A DNA stretch of 64,000 nucleotides from Lachnospiraceae bacterium RM5 (lineage in GTDB: Bacteria; Bacillota; Clostridia; Lachnospirales; Lachnospiraceae): the NCBI GenBank assembly GCA_900110975.1, contig FOFK01000002.1, positions 182,820 to 246,819 on the forward strand, read 5' to 3'. Positions 18,857 to 28,616 of this stretch are shown here, in pieces (within the stretch, counting starts at the first letter, position 1; each line of letters opens with the position of its first letter). Under the pieces are notes generated by a model. It worked only from the letters and a program-made list of their open reading frames with translations, had not been told where the DNA came from and did not search any database. A program made the position numbers and the translations under genes.

Positions 18857-19285
18857 TTAAAATAAACTCTTTAGCCATACATAGAATACAATAGTAAGCA
18901 ATGTACCAATTACACCAAGTACAAGACCTGCTGTTGACATTCCTGATTTATTTCCTTTACTTATAGCTACACCACCAAATATTATTGATAAAACTGAGCA
19001 AATTGGAAATGGAAACATAAAACATATTATTCCTACAATTCCAAGTACTAATGAGGCAATTGCCAAGCCATTTGCTGGTTGTGTATTATTATACGGTCCA
19101 CGATTATATTGATTTCCATAATTTGATCTTGCATTATTGTAATTATTACTATAGTTATCCTTATTTATCCTATATTTGTTTTCATTTTGGATACTCGCAT
19201 TATCATCAGGAAGCGGTGTAAAATCACTATAGTAACCATTTTCTTCCGAATAAATATTATCCATAAAAGTTTTATTTTCTGACAT
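18857..19285 (-). CDS. DUF4190-domain membrane protein
   Basis: The second ATG (19285) is best placed relative to GGAG; 142 residues. A polar, Asn/Tyr-rich N-terminal half (NNARSNYGNQYNRGPYNN) leads into a DUF4190 hairpin of two to three membrane segments with the LAIASLVLGIVGII and STAGLVLGVIG motifs. DUF4190 proteins are small membrane proteins of unknown role, often encoded beside kinase and FHA genes in Firmicutes. Confidence 0.8.
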   Translation of the reverse strand: MSENKTFMDNIYSEENGYYSDFTPLPDDNASIQNENKYRINKDNYSNNYNNARSNYGNQYNRGPYNNTQPANGLAIASLVLGIVGIICFMFPFPICSVLSIIFGGVAISKGNKSGMSTAGLVLGVIGTLLTIVFYVWLKSLF

Positions 19286-19312
19286 AACCATTCACTCCTT
19301 TAAAATTATTTT

Positions 19313-20296
19313 TTATACATAAAATATAAATTCTTCATTTGCTACAAAAAAAACGGTCCCATTTTTTATCTCATATTTAACATGTTCCTTTAATCGTCTT
19401 CCATTAATATAAGTTCCATTAGTAGAACCGGAATCGCAGATATAATAATTCCCATCCTCATAATAAATCTTCAAATGATTTCTGCTGACAAGCTCATTAT
19501 CTCTTACAAAATAACCATTAATATTTTCAATTTTTCCAATTAGAAAAGGGAATTTTGTAATAAAAATTTTTTCCTGATTGCTTCTTCTAAATATATAATG
19601 ACCCACATAATTCGACATATTTCTAGATCCGCATGATGAACAAAATGCTTCCGAACTATTTATGATTGCATGACATATTGGACATCTTTTTTTAATACTT
19701 TCATTAACAAGAAGATTACTTACTCTTCCATTAGCACTATTAGTATTTCTGTATTTTCTTACAAACAATTCAATCCTATACATGGATACATCTTCATTTT
19801 CATTAATAATTGCAAGAAATTCATTTATATAATTATTATTCTCATGAAATGAAAAATTAATATCTCCTATAATATTTTTCAAAAAGTCCGTTGCCGTATC
19901 TTCAAAAAAACTGTATTCAGTAGGAACATATATAAACTTTAATTTTCTACTTGATGGAATAATAAAAACCATATTAGGATCAAAAATTATCTTATGAGGA
20001 TTCATTGATTTTTCATCGATAACCTTTAAAAAATCAACGAATTGCCTCAATAAAGTAATAAACAACTTTCTATTAACCGTCATCATACCAAAGAACTCAT
20101 ACATTGAAATACAATCATCTAAACAATAGTATAAATATACCTGATTATGTTTTTTTTCATAGCTGGCAGACATCATATTATCAGAAAAATATGAATTTAT
20201 TACATCAATATCTTTTCTTAATATCATTTCATTTCTCGTTGACTTATATAATAAAAATCTTTGATTTTTTTTCTTTATTATTTTTATTTGTCCCAT
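19313..20296 (-). CDS. DUF6382-like / zinc-ribbon / FHA protein
   Basis: The 327-residue cytosolic protein has an N-terminal region of about 190 residues resembling DUF6382 (LYYCLDDCISMYEFF..., then a helical core). A zinc ribbon follows (CPICHAIINSSEAFCSSCG, about 205-223), and then a C-terminal FHA domain with the pThr-binding residues in GKIENING...SRNHLKIYY and the closing SGSTNGTYINGRRL. FHA domains read phosphothreonine, so the kinases encoded just upstream are obvious partners. It starts 10 bases after the first PASTA kinase gene ends. Confidence 0.85.
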   Translation of the reverse strand: MGQIKIIKKKNQRFLLYKSTRNEMILRKDIDVINSYFSDNMMSASYEKKHNQVYLYYCLDDCISMYEFFGMMTVNRKLFITLLRQFVDFLKVIDEKSMNPHKIIFDPNMVFIIPSSRKLKFIYVPTEYSFFEDTATDFLKNIIGDINFSFHENNNYINEFLAIINENEDVSMYRIELFVRKYRNTNSANGRVSNLLVNESIKKRCPICHAIINSSEAFCSSCGSRNMSNYVGHYIFRRSNQEKIFITKFPFLIGKIENINGYFVRDNELVSRNHLKIYYEDGNYYICDSGSTNGTYINGRRLKEHVKYEIKNGTVFFVANEEFIFYV

Positions 20297-20308
20297 GATA
20301 TTCTCCGA

Positions 20309-23300
20309 TTATTTAGGTATTTCTCTGTATTTAAACTTTACTTCTTTTCTTGCTCTTGTCTGTTCATTCCACCATGTATCTCCACTTTTTCCATACATTG
20401 GATAATTTCCTGAATAAGCATATAGAGTTAACCTTTCAGTACTCCATCCTCTCTCAAAATAATATCCACAATATTTTCCACTCCATGTTCCTTGAGATGG
20501 TCCGGACCAACCTCCTGCACTTTTATTATTATACTGACACCATTTATTATAATTATATTCAGTAGGATAATATTCCTCATATGTTTGTACTTCTCTAACC
20601 CTTGTAGTTCCATTATTAATCCACACTTCATTAATAGGTGTAGTTCCATTTTCTATCCACCCGCCAATTTCATTTAATTTCCACTGTGCATATAGTGTTT
20701 GATTTGATGTAATTACAACCTGACTTGTTGAATCAATTTTTGTACCACCGGTAGCTGCTGTATACCACCCTGTAAATGTGTAATAATCTCTTGTTGCTGT
20801 TGGTAATGTACCATATGTATTTCCATATGAAACCGTCTTGCTTGACGAAGAAACACTTCCTCCATTTCCATTAAATGTTACTGTTGACGATATTGAACTC
20901 CACTGTGCATATAATGTCTGATTACTTGTTATATTTACAGTTGTTGTTTTCTCTATTTTTGTTCCTCCACTCGCTGCCGTATACCATCCTAAAAATGTAT
21001 ACCCTGTTCTTGTTGCTGTTGGCCATGAACCACTTTTTCCATATGTACTTCCATATGTAACTGTCTTACTTGGCGAAGTTGAATTCCCTCCATTTCCATT
21101 AAATGTTACTGTTGACGATACTGCACTCCAGTGTGCATATAACGTCTGATTACTTGTTATATTCACCGATGTTGTTGATTCAATTCTGCTTCCACCACTT
21201 ACATCTGTAAACCAACCATCAAATGTATATCCTGTCCTTGTGGCTGTTGGCCATGAACCATCATTTCCATATGTACTTCCATATGTAACCGTCTTGCTTG
21301 ACGAAGATACACTTCCACCATTTTCATTAAATGACACAGTAAATTTTTTTACTTTCCAATGAGCATATAGTGTTTGAGCACTAGTTATATTCACTATCGT
21401 TGATGATTCTATCCTATTTCCACCATCTTTTGACGTATACCAACCATCAAAATCATATCCTGTCCTTGCTACTGTTGGAAGATTTCCATATTTTGCAGCA
21501 TAATCTACTGATTTAGATGAAAACGACGGACTATCTCCACCATTTCCATCAAATGTAACCCTGAATTTTTTAACATTCCAATGAGCATATAGTGTCTGAT
21601 TACTTGATATTTTCACAGTAGATGCAGCAGTTATATGTTCTCCACCATCTTTAGATGTATACCATCCATCAAAGTCATATCCTGTCCTTGAAGCCGTTGG
21701 TAAACTTCCATATTTTAATCCCTTTGTTACTTTTTTGGAATTTTTAGATGAACTTCCTCCATTTCCATTAAATGAAACAGTATATATTTCATTTTCCTTA
21801 ACAGCATCGTCTTTATCCTTGCTCCAATGAGCATATAAAGTTATATTTCTTGTTCCCTCTATTGTATTTGTTGATGATATATATGTTCCTCCATCTTGTT
21901 TTGTATACCATCCTGTAAATACATATCCTTTTCTTGTAGCTTTAGGCATGTCACCATACTGTGAACCTGTAGCAATAGTCATACTTGATTTTGATACTGA
22001 ACCTCCATTTGCATCAAAAGTTACTTTAACTTTTTGTATTCCTTTACTCACATATATAGTAATCTCTGCATTTTTCTTCTGTTCAGTTGATGCTGCCGGA
22101 GTTTGTTCAGTCACTTTTCCTTCATCCACATTATTATAATAATTTTCTAATACGATAACTTTAAATCCCTGATTTTCTAATGTTTTCTTAGCATTTGCTT
22201 TTGTCATACCAACAACATTTTTTACTTTAATCAATGATTCCTTACTATTAACTGTTATAGATACTTTATCACCTCTTTTAACTTTCTTGCCTTTTTCTAT
22301 GCTTTGTTTATACACGATATTATTTTCAACAGTATCTGTTTTTCCATATTCTATAGATACAACAAGCCCTAAATCAGTAAGTTTCTTCTTTGCATCATTT
22401 TCAGTGAGTTTTGTAACATCAGGCATATCAAATTCCTTAGAACCAAGGGAAATAACCAAAGTTATCTTTGTTCCTTCTTTTATTTCATCTCCTGCTTTTA
22501 CGCTCTGTGAAATTATTTTTCCTACTGCAACATTTTCACTATATTCTTCTTTAATAATTGGCTCTCCAAGACCTGCAATTTCTAATTTTTCTTTTGCTTC
22601 ATCAAGTGAATCAAGTACTAAATATGGTACTGTTGATATACCATTTACAGCTTCTTTAATTTCTTCACTTCCAGAACTTAAAACTAATGAAACAGTTGAA
22701 TTTTCATCTATATATGAACCTCCCGACGGACTTTGCAAAAGTACTTTTCCTGCCTTTACATACTCAGACTCAACACTATCAGTCTGCATTGCCAGAAGTT
22801 TTTTATCTTCTATAATTTTTATTGCTTCTTCCGCTGTTTTCCCTTCAACATTTGGTATTTCTACAACGCCATCAGGTATAACTATTTTTTTTGAATAATT
22901 TGATTTAAAACTAATAACACCTGTTATCAATAATATTCCAAATAAAACAATTAATGAGCCAGAAGCTATTATTCCTATTTTTAACCATTTTGGCCATTCA
23001 TAAAAATCAAGTTTTTTTATTTTTCCATATCTTCTTTTAGCAGGCGGATCTGCTTTTAATTCTTTTATAAACTCCTCTATATTCTGTGTTCTGTCTTCTA
23101 TTCTGACATTCATAGAATTTAATATAGCAACATCAACTGCTCTTGAAATTTTCTTTGTTAATCTATGAGGTGGGATAAGTATATCAGTGTTTTCATTTTC
23201 GTATTTTGCTCTTCTTACCATTGCATCAGGTGGAGTTTTACCAGTGATCATCTTATATAATGTTGCACCTAATGCATAAACATCTGTATAAGGTCCCTGA

Positions 23301-24022
23301 TCTCCCCTGCTTCTATATTGTTCTTCCGGTGAGTATCCTGGTTTTACAATAACAGTTAAACTTCTACTATGCTTTGTTGTAGCAAATCTTGACGCACCAA
23401 AATCTATAAGCTTACACTCACCTTTTTTTGTAATAAATATATTATCAGGTGCAATATCTCTGTGAATCAATCCATCCTGATGAACAATCTGCAGTGATTT
23501 TAATATTGGCATAAGCATTTGTATTGCGTATTCCTCACTAATTGTTCCAACCTCTTTAAGATACTCACTTAAAGTCATTCCATCTAAGTATTCCATTACA
23601 ATATAGGCTGTCATATTTTCTTCAAAACTATCAAATATCTTTACAATACCTTCTTCGTTTTGAAATTTTGCAAGTCTTTTTGCCTCATCAACAAACTTTT
23701 CTAAACCACTTCTAAATTGTTCACTCTTATCCCCGGTAAATACAGTTACAGTACTTTCACCTGGTATCCTTGTAGAAAATTCGCCCGGAAGGTATTCTTT
23801 AATAGCAACCTTTTGTTCTAGTTTTCCATCCCATGCAAGATATGTAACTCCAAAACCACCAAATCCTATAACTTTTCCAATTATATATCTATCATGTAAT
23901 AAGGTTCCGGGATCCATATGAATTGCTTCTTCAGCTTTGCTATTAATAACATATCCGCAATGTGGACATATGTCATAGTCACCATCAAATAATTCCATAC
24001 ATCCTAAGCATCTCTTTTCCAT
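20309..24022 (-). CDS. transmembrane Ser/Thr kinase with four PASTA and six InlB/Listeria-Bacteroides repeats
   Basis: The 1237-residue protein starts with a zinc ribbon (CLGC...CPHCG, residues 5-22). The kinase domain (about 45-320) has the GFGGFGVTY loop, the VAIKEYL lysine, HRDIAPDN and DFGAS, so it should be active. One membrane helix (about 348-372) leads to four PASTA repeats (about 385-660), which bind muropeptides in PrkC/Stk kinases. Six InlB B-type repeats follow (about 665-1110, each with a GYxFxGWYT...LYAHW core). The last 120 residues have a W-rich domain with a WSGPSQGTWSG motif and a basic, aromatic end shared with the next kinase. A PASTA stalk extended by InlB repeats is unusual. 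Confidence 0.93.
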   Translation of the reverse strand: MEKRCLGCMELFDGDYDICPHCGYVINSKAEEAIHMDPGTLLHDRYIIGKVIGFGGFGVTYLAWDGKLEQKVAIKEYLPGEFSTRIPGESTVTVFTGDKSEQFRSGLEKFVDEAKRLAKFQNEEGIVKIFDSFEENMTAYIVMEYLDGMTLSEYLKEVGTISEEYAIQMLMPILKSLQIVHQDGLIHRDIAPDNIFITKKGECKLIDFGASRFATTKHSRSLTVIVKPGYSPEEQYRSRGDQGPYTDVYALGATLYKMITGKTPPDAMVRRAKYENENTDILIPPHRLTKKISRAVDVAILNSMNVRIEDRTQNIEEFIKELKADPPAKRRYGKIKKLDFYEWPKWLKIGIIASGSLIVLFGILLITGVISFKSNYSKKIVIPDGVVEIPNVEGKTAEEAIKIIEDKKLLAMQTDSVESEYVKAGKVLLQSPSGGSYIDENSTVSLVLSSGSEEIKEAVNGISTVPYLVLDSLDEAKEKLEIAGLGEPIIKEEYSENVAVGKIISQSVKAGDEIKEGTKITLVISLGSKEFDMPDVTKLTENDAKKKLTDLGLVVSIEYGKTDTVENNIVYKQSIEKGKKVKRGDKVSITVNSKESLIKVKNVVGMTKANAKKTLENQGFKVIVLENYYNNVDEGKVTEQTPAASTEQKKNAEITIYVSKGIQKVKVTFDANGGSVSKSSMTIATGSQYGDMPKATRKGYVFTGWYTKQDGGTYISSTNTIEGTRNITLYAHWSKDKDDAVKENEIYTVSFNGNGGSSSKNSKKVTKGLKYGSLPTASRTGYDFDGWYTSKDGGEHITAASTVKISSNQTLYAHWNVKKFRVTFDGNGGDSPSFSSKSVDYAAKYGNLPTVARTGYDFDGWYTSKDGGNRIESSTIVNITSAQTLYAHWKVKKFTVSFNENGGSVSSSSKTVTYGSTYGNDGSWPTATRTGYTFDGWFTDVSGGSRIESTTSVNITSNQTLYAHWSAVSSTVTFNGNGGNSTSPSKTVTYGSTYGKSGSWPTATRTGYTFLGWYTAASGGTKIEKTTTVNITSNQTLYAQWSSISSTVTFNGNGGSVSSSSKTVSYGNTYGTLPTATRDYYTFTGWYTAATGGTKIDSTSQVVITSNQTLYAQWKLNEIGGWIENGTTPINEVWINNGTTRVREVQTYEEYYPTEYNYNKWCQYNNKSAGGWSGPSQGTWSGKYCGYYFERGWSTERLTLYAYSGNYPMYGKSGDTWWNEQTRARKEVKFKYREIPK

Positions 24023-24067
24023 AATACTTCCTCATTTCATTAAATAATTTAACAATTCTATTTCATA

Positions 24068-26650
24068 TTAGTTCTTATATCTTCTGTAATAATAAATCAT
24101 TGTTTTTGTTCTTGAGCGGTATTCAGTGTGTGAAGCAGTTTTTTTATTTTCACTTCCCAGCAAAAACCATACCTCACTTGGATAATATAAATATGTATTA
24201 TCTGCTAATCTATATCCATTACCGGACTGTACCATACCTGTTTTTGAATCAATACTTGTCTTTATATACTCACAATATTGTAATGCCATTCCATCTATAG
24301 AAGATGCGTAAAAATTTGTACCATCAGTATAATATCCATAAATAGATTGTGTATATGATTCACCTTCCACTGTTCTTGTTTCAACTTCTAATGTACTACT
24401 TCCACTAATTGTTTTAGTCGTCCATCCACTCCAATTGCCATACTGCACATCACTAGCGTACTGTTCCCAACCACTAAGTGATGAACTGTTTGACGTAGTA
24501 TATTCATATTCTCTTCCTGCTCTTTTTGTTGTTTCCTGTGGAGACGGTGTAGTTTGAGCAGGTGCAGCTGTTTGTATTTGCTCTGTAGTTGGTGGATTTG
24601 TCTGGTTCTGTGTTTCATTATTCAATACTGGAGTACTTGATGTTGTTTCCACATTTTCTTTTACACCTTTGCTTACGTAGATAATAACACTACTTCCTTT
24701 TTTCTGGGTCAAACCGGCTTCCGGACTCTGTTCAGCAACTTTCCCTTTATATGTATTATCACTATAATAACTTTCTAAAACACTTACGCTAAAGCCACTT
24801 TTTTCTAATGTTTTTATAGCATTTTCTTTTGTCATTCCGACTACATTATCTACCTTTACAAGTGTTTCATTACTATTAACAGATATGAGTACCTTATCAC
24901 CACGTTTTACATCTTTATCTTTACCTATACTTTGTTCAAAAACCACATCTTTGTCATAATTATCTGATTTTTTATATTGTACAGATACAACCAGTCCTAA
25001 ATCTGTAAGTTTTTTTGTAGCATCTTGTTCTGATAAACCTGTTACATCAGGCATCTTAAAGCTTTTAGCACCGAGAGATATTACTAATGTTATAACTGTT
25101 CCTTCTTTTATCTTTTCACCTGCCTTGGCACTTTGTGATACTACTTTTCCCTTTTCAACATTTTCGTTGTATTCTTCTTTTATTTCAGGTTTTCCAAGCC
25201 CAGCCTTTTCAAGTTTTTTTTCTGCTTCTTCTTTGGTATCTAATACAAGATAAGGCACCGTTGATATTCCATTTACAGGACCTGTTATTTCACCACTGCC
25301 CGAACTTATAACAAGATTAATTACACCATTTACATCCATATACGAACCTGATGGCGGATCTTGAATAATAACCTGACCTGCTTCTATATATTCCGATTCT
25401 ACACTTTCTGTCTGAACAGCAATTAGTTTATTCTTCTCTATCTCTTTTATTGCATCTTCTGCTCCCAAACCCTCAACATTAGGCACCACTGAAATATTAT
25501 CCGGAACAACAACTTCTTTTGAATAATTAGATTTAAAACTAATTACCCCTACAAGCATAAGTATTCCAAATATTGTTATCAAAGATGCCACAGCAGAAAC
25601 AGCCATCTTTAACCATCCCGGCCATTCATAAAAATCTATTTTCTTTATTTTTCCATATTTTCTTTTAGCAGGTGGATCTGCATTAAGCTCTTTCATAAAT
25701 GTTTCAACATCTTTTGTTCTGTCTTCTATAGAAACATTAAGTGCATTTAACAAAGCTACATCGATGCTTTTAGAAATATTCTTTTTTATTTTATGTGGTG
25801 GTACAAGAATATCTACATTTTCATTTTCATACTTGGCTCTTCTTACCATCGCATCAGGTGTTTTATTTCCTGTTATCATTTTATAAAGTGTTGCTGCCAG
25901 AGCATATACGTCTGTATATGTTCCCTGATCACCTCTGCTTCTATATTGTTCTTCTGGTGAATACCCCGGTTTTACTATAACTGTCAGGCTTCTACTATAT
26001 TTTGTCGTTGCAAATCTTGATGCACCAAAATCTATAAGTTTACATTCACCTTTCTTTGTTATGAAAACATTATCAGGAGCTATATCCCTGTGAAGCAATC
26101 CGTCACTATGAATATTTATAAGTGATTTCATTACAGGGCCTAACATTTTAACAGCATCATCTTCATCTATTGTTTTATTTTTTTTTAAATATTCGCTAAG
26201 AGTCATACCATCAAGATATTCCATAACTATATATGCTGTTAAATTTTCTTCAAATGCATCAAATATCTTGACTATTCCATCTTCATTCTGATATTTTGCA
26301 AGTTTCTTTGCCTCTTCAACAAACTTTACTTTACCACCATTAAACTGTTCTTTTTTATCTCCTGTAAAAATAGTTACTGTACTTTCTCCAGGTATTCTGG
26401 TTGAAAATTCACTTGGAAGATATTCTTTAATAGCAACCTTTTGTTCTAATTTTTCATCCCATGCAATATATGTAACACCAAATCCTCCATAACCTATTAC
26501 TTTACCAATAACATATCTGTCATTTAATAAAGTCCCCGGATTCATATGAATTGCTTCTTCTGCTTTTTCTTCATTAACAAATCCACACTTTGGGCATGTT
26601 GCAGATTCACCATCATAAATTTCCATACATCCAAGACATCTTTTTCCCAT
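24068..26650 (-). CDS. transmembrane Ser/Thr kinase with four PASTA repeats
   Basis: The 860-residue paralogue of the kinase at 20309 has the same zinc ribbon (CLGC...CPKCG), active-site motifs (GYGGFGVTY, VAIKEYL, HRDIAPDN, DFGAS), membrane helix (about 348-372) and four PASTA repeats (about 385-655). Instead of InlB repeats it has a T/P/Q-rich linker and the same type of W-rich C-terminal domain (WSGWTTK... TEYRSRTK...YYYRRYK). PrkC/Stk-type kinases sense wall fragments and control growth, division and secretion. The two genes are a tandem duplication whose C-terminal outside parts diverged. Confidence 0.93.
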   Translation of the reverse strand: MGKRCLGCMEIYDGESATCPKCGFVNEEKAEEAIHMNPGTLLNDRYVIGKVIGYGGFGVTYIAWDEKLEQKVAIKEYLPSEFSTRIPGESTVTIFTGDKKEQFNGGKVKFVEEAKKLAKYQNEDGIVKIFDAFEENLTAYIVMEYLDGMTLSEYLKKNKTIDEDDAVKMLGPVMKSLINIHSDGLLHRDIAPDNVFITKKGECKLIDFGASRFATTKYSRSLTVIVKPGYSPEEQYRSRGDQGTYTDVYALAATLYKMITGNKTPDAMVRRAKYENENVDILVPPHKIKKNISKSIDVALLNALNVSIEDRTKDVETFMKELNADPPAKRKYGKIKKIDFYEWPGWLKMAVSAVASLITIFGILMLVGVISFKSNYSKEVVVPDNISVVPNVEGLGAEDAIKEIEKNKLIAVQTESVESEYIEAGQVIIQDPPSGSYMDVNGVINLVISSGSGEITGPVNGISTVPYLVLDTKEEAEKKLEKAGLGKPEIKEEYNENVEKGKVVSQSAKAGEKIKEGTVITLVISLGAKSFKMPDVTGLSEQDATKKLTDLGLVVSVQYKKSDNYDKDVVFEQSIGKDKDVKRGDKVLISVNSNETLVKVDNVVGMTKENAIKTLEKSGFSVSVLESYYSDNTYKGKVAEQSPEAGLTQKKGSSVIIYVSKGVKENVETTSSTPVLNNETQNQTNPPTTEQIQTAAPAQTTPSPQETTKRAGREYEYTTSNSSSLSGWEQYASDVQYGNWSGWTTKTISGSSTLEVETRTVEGESYTQSIYGYYTDGTNFYASSIDGMALQYCEYIKTSIDSKTGMVQSGNGYRLADNTYLYYPSEVWFLLGSENKKTASHTEYRSRTKTMIYYYRRYKN

Positions 26651-26656
26651 TAAACA

Positions 26657-28615
26657 TCACTCTTTCTCAAATTCAAAATTTTTATATACCTTTAATAAGG
26701 CATTTAAACTTCCTCCGGTTATTTTTTTCTTAAAACATGCTTCGTTTATTGGTAATTGTCCATCATTACATCTGCTTATCATAAGTGTATTCTGATAAAT
26801 ATTTCCTAACATCCACGATAAAAATCTGTCTGATGCTTTATTTTCATTTTCACTGCCATTACCTAAACTCCATTCATATGTATAATCGCAAATAACCTTA
26901 TCTGTATTTAAAAATACATATTTTTTTTCATATTTTGCTGTATTCTGTTTTATATTATCTAATTCCATACTAGATGATAAAAGTACAGCTGAAGTATTTT
27001 TATCTTCATTTAAAAATTCTTTCTTATCAGCCCACTCATTACTTCCTAAATTAGCTTCTATCATATCCTTATATCCATCATCTATAGATATTTTTGTTTT
27101 TTCACCAAAATCATCTATAGCCGAAAAATAATTATCCTGATATTCTATAGCCGTATTACCACTTGTAATTACATAAGCTACAGGAACAACAATCCCTAAT
27201 GGTACTTTCTTTGGATTATTATATTTTTTTAAAAATACACTTTCTTTTGCCTGATCTGAAACAATTACATTTCTTACATCCCTTGCTTCTTTTAAATCAT
27301 CCATACTAATGTCAGTACTTTCAAATACATTAGGTAATTTTTTTTCTTTTTTTGCTTTTTCAATTGCTTCTTTATATTTCTCTTCAGGAATTGCCTTACT
27401 TTCAATCTTTACATTTGGATAATGCTTTTTAAAATCATCTATCACTTCATTCATAGCACTTTCTTCAGTTGAACCCTCTTCAACCGAATACCAGACAGAT
27501 ATAGTTGCAGGTTTTAACTCTTTTACCTCTTTTTTCTCTTCATACATATTTCTACTATAAAATCCCATTACCCCTATAGCTGCACATGCTAAAACAATTC
27601 CTGCAGCACGTTTTATCTTTTTTAATCTTCGTTCTTTTTCAAGTGTAATTACTTTCTTCTCGCCATTTATAGCCTTTAAAAAATCATTTACTGTCTTAAA
27701 TCGCATATGCTTATCTATGGCCATAGCTTTCATTATTGCATTACTTAAATTTTCTGATATAGAATCATCAAGTACCATAGGTGGTTTTACATTATCCACC
27801 TGTTTTCTGTTTGTTGATTCATCAGGTTTATACCCTGTTATCATCGCATATAACGTCGCACCTAATGCATAGACATCTGTCCATGGTCCGATATTATTAC
27901 TGTTATCATATTGTTCATATGGAGAAAAACCGGGTTTTAAAATAATATCAATCACTTCATCAGTACTATCTGCAAGCTTTGCAGCACCCAAATCTAATAA
28001 TTTTATTTTTAAATCTTTTCCAGAACATATAAAAATATTATCAGGTGCAACATCTCTATGGATAATTCCTTTTTCATGAAGTGCATTTAAAGCCCTTCCT
28101 ACCTCATTTGTAATAAGAAGTGCAAAGTCTTTTTCTATTTTTCCATCATGAACTTTTAAATAATCATTTAATGCCATTCCTTTTAAAAGTTCCATAACAA
28201 TATATGCCGTTCCATTTTCTTCAAAAAATTCAAATACATTAGGAATATTTCTATGTTCACCAAATTGTGCCATAGTTTTTGCTTCAGCTAAAAATCTGTC
28301 TTTTCTATAATTAAATTCATCAATGGATTTTTTATTAACAATAACCTTTTTTTCACCTTTAGCTCTTGTTACAAGTCTGCTGGCAAAAAATTCTTTAACA
28401 GCAACAATGTTTTCAAGTTTTGTATCCCATGCTTTATATATTATTCCAAATCCACCTGCACCTATAGATTCTCCAATAATATATCTGTCATTTAACAACA
28501 ATCCCGGCTCAAGATATATAGGTTCTTCTGCTTCTGTTATTTCTTCACGACCACAATATGGACATACTGTTTCTGTATTTTCAAATAATTTAAAACATGA
28601 ATAACACCTTTTCAT
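26657..28615 (-). CDS. transmembrane Ser/Thr kinase with solute-binding-protein-like sensor domain
   Basis: The ATG at 28615 has GGGAGG upstream and follows the FHA gene stop by one base; 652 residues. A zinc ribbon (CYSC...CPYCG) and a kinase domain (GAGGFGIIY, VAVKEFF, HRDVAPDN, DLGAA in place of DFG) are followed by one membrane helix (about 335-352). The outside part of about 290 residues looks like a family-1 extracellular solute-binding protein: it begins ATISVWYSVEEGSTEESA, has an FKKHYPNVKIE block and ends with the FLSWMLG...GQLPINEACF helix pair. Ligand-gated kinase activity is an inference. Confidence 0.85.
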   Translation of the reverse strand: MKRCYSCFKLFENTETVCPYCGREEITEAEEPIYLEPGLLLNDRYIIGESIGAGGFGIIYKAWDTKLENIVAVKEFFASRLVTRAKGEKKVIVNKKSIDEFNYRKDRFLAEAKTMAQFGEHRNIPNVFEFFEENGTAYIVMELLKGMALNDYLKVHDGKIEKDFALLITNEVGRALNALHEKGIIHRDVAPDNIFICSGKDLKIKLLDLGAAKLADSTDEVIDIILKPGFSPYEQYDNSNNIGPWTDVYALGATLYAMITGYKPDESTNRKQVDNVKPPMVLDDSISENLSNAIMKAMAIDKHMRFKTVNDFLKAINGEKKVITLEKERRLKKIKRAAGIVLACAAIGVMGFYSRNMYEEKKEVKELKPATISVWYSVEEGSTEESAMNEVIDDFKKHYPNVKIESKAIPEEKYKEAIEKAKKEKKLPNVFESTDISMDDLKEARDVRNVIVSDQAKESVFLKKYNNPKKVPLGIVVPVAYVITSGNTAIEYQDNYFSAIDDFGEKTKISIDDGYKDMIEANLGSNEWADKKEFLNEDKNTSAVLLSSSMELDNIKQNTAKYEKKYVFLNTDKVICDYTYEWSLGNGSENENKASDRFLSWMLGNIYQNTLMISRCNDGQLPINEACFKKKITGGSLNALLKVYKNFEFEKE

Positions 28616-28616
28616 T

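Noticed and set aside
20700..21900. Tandem repeats of about 200-220 bp as a possible satellite or CRISPR-like array
   Set aside because: They encode the InlB-type repeats of the kinase, diverged at DNA level and in frame.
22287..22898. Long plus-strand open frame (203 codons) opposite the PASTA kinase gene
   Set aside because: It is rich in Ser, Phe and Thr, lacks a ribosome site, and its composition is the mirror of the kinase's Lys/Glu-rich codons.
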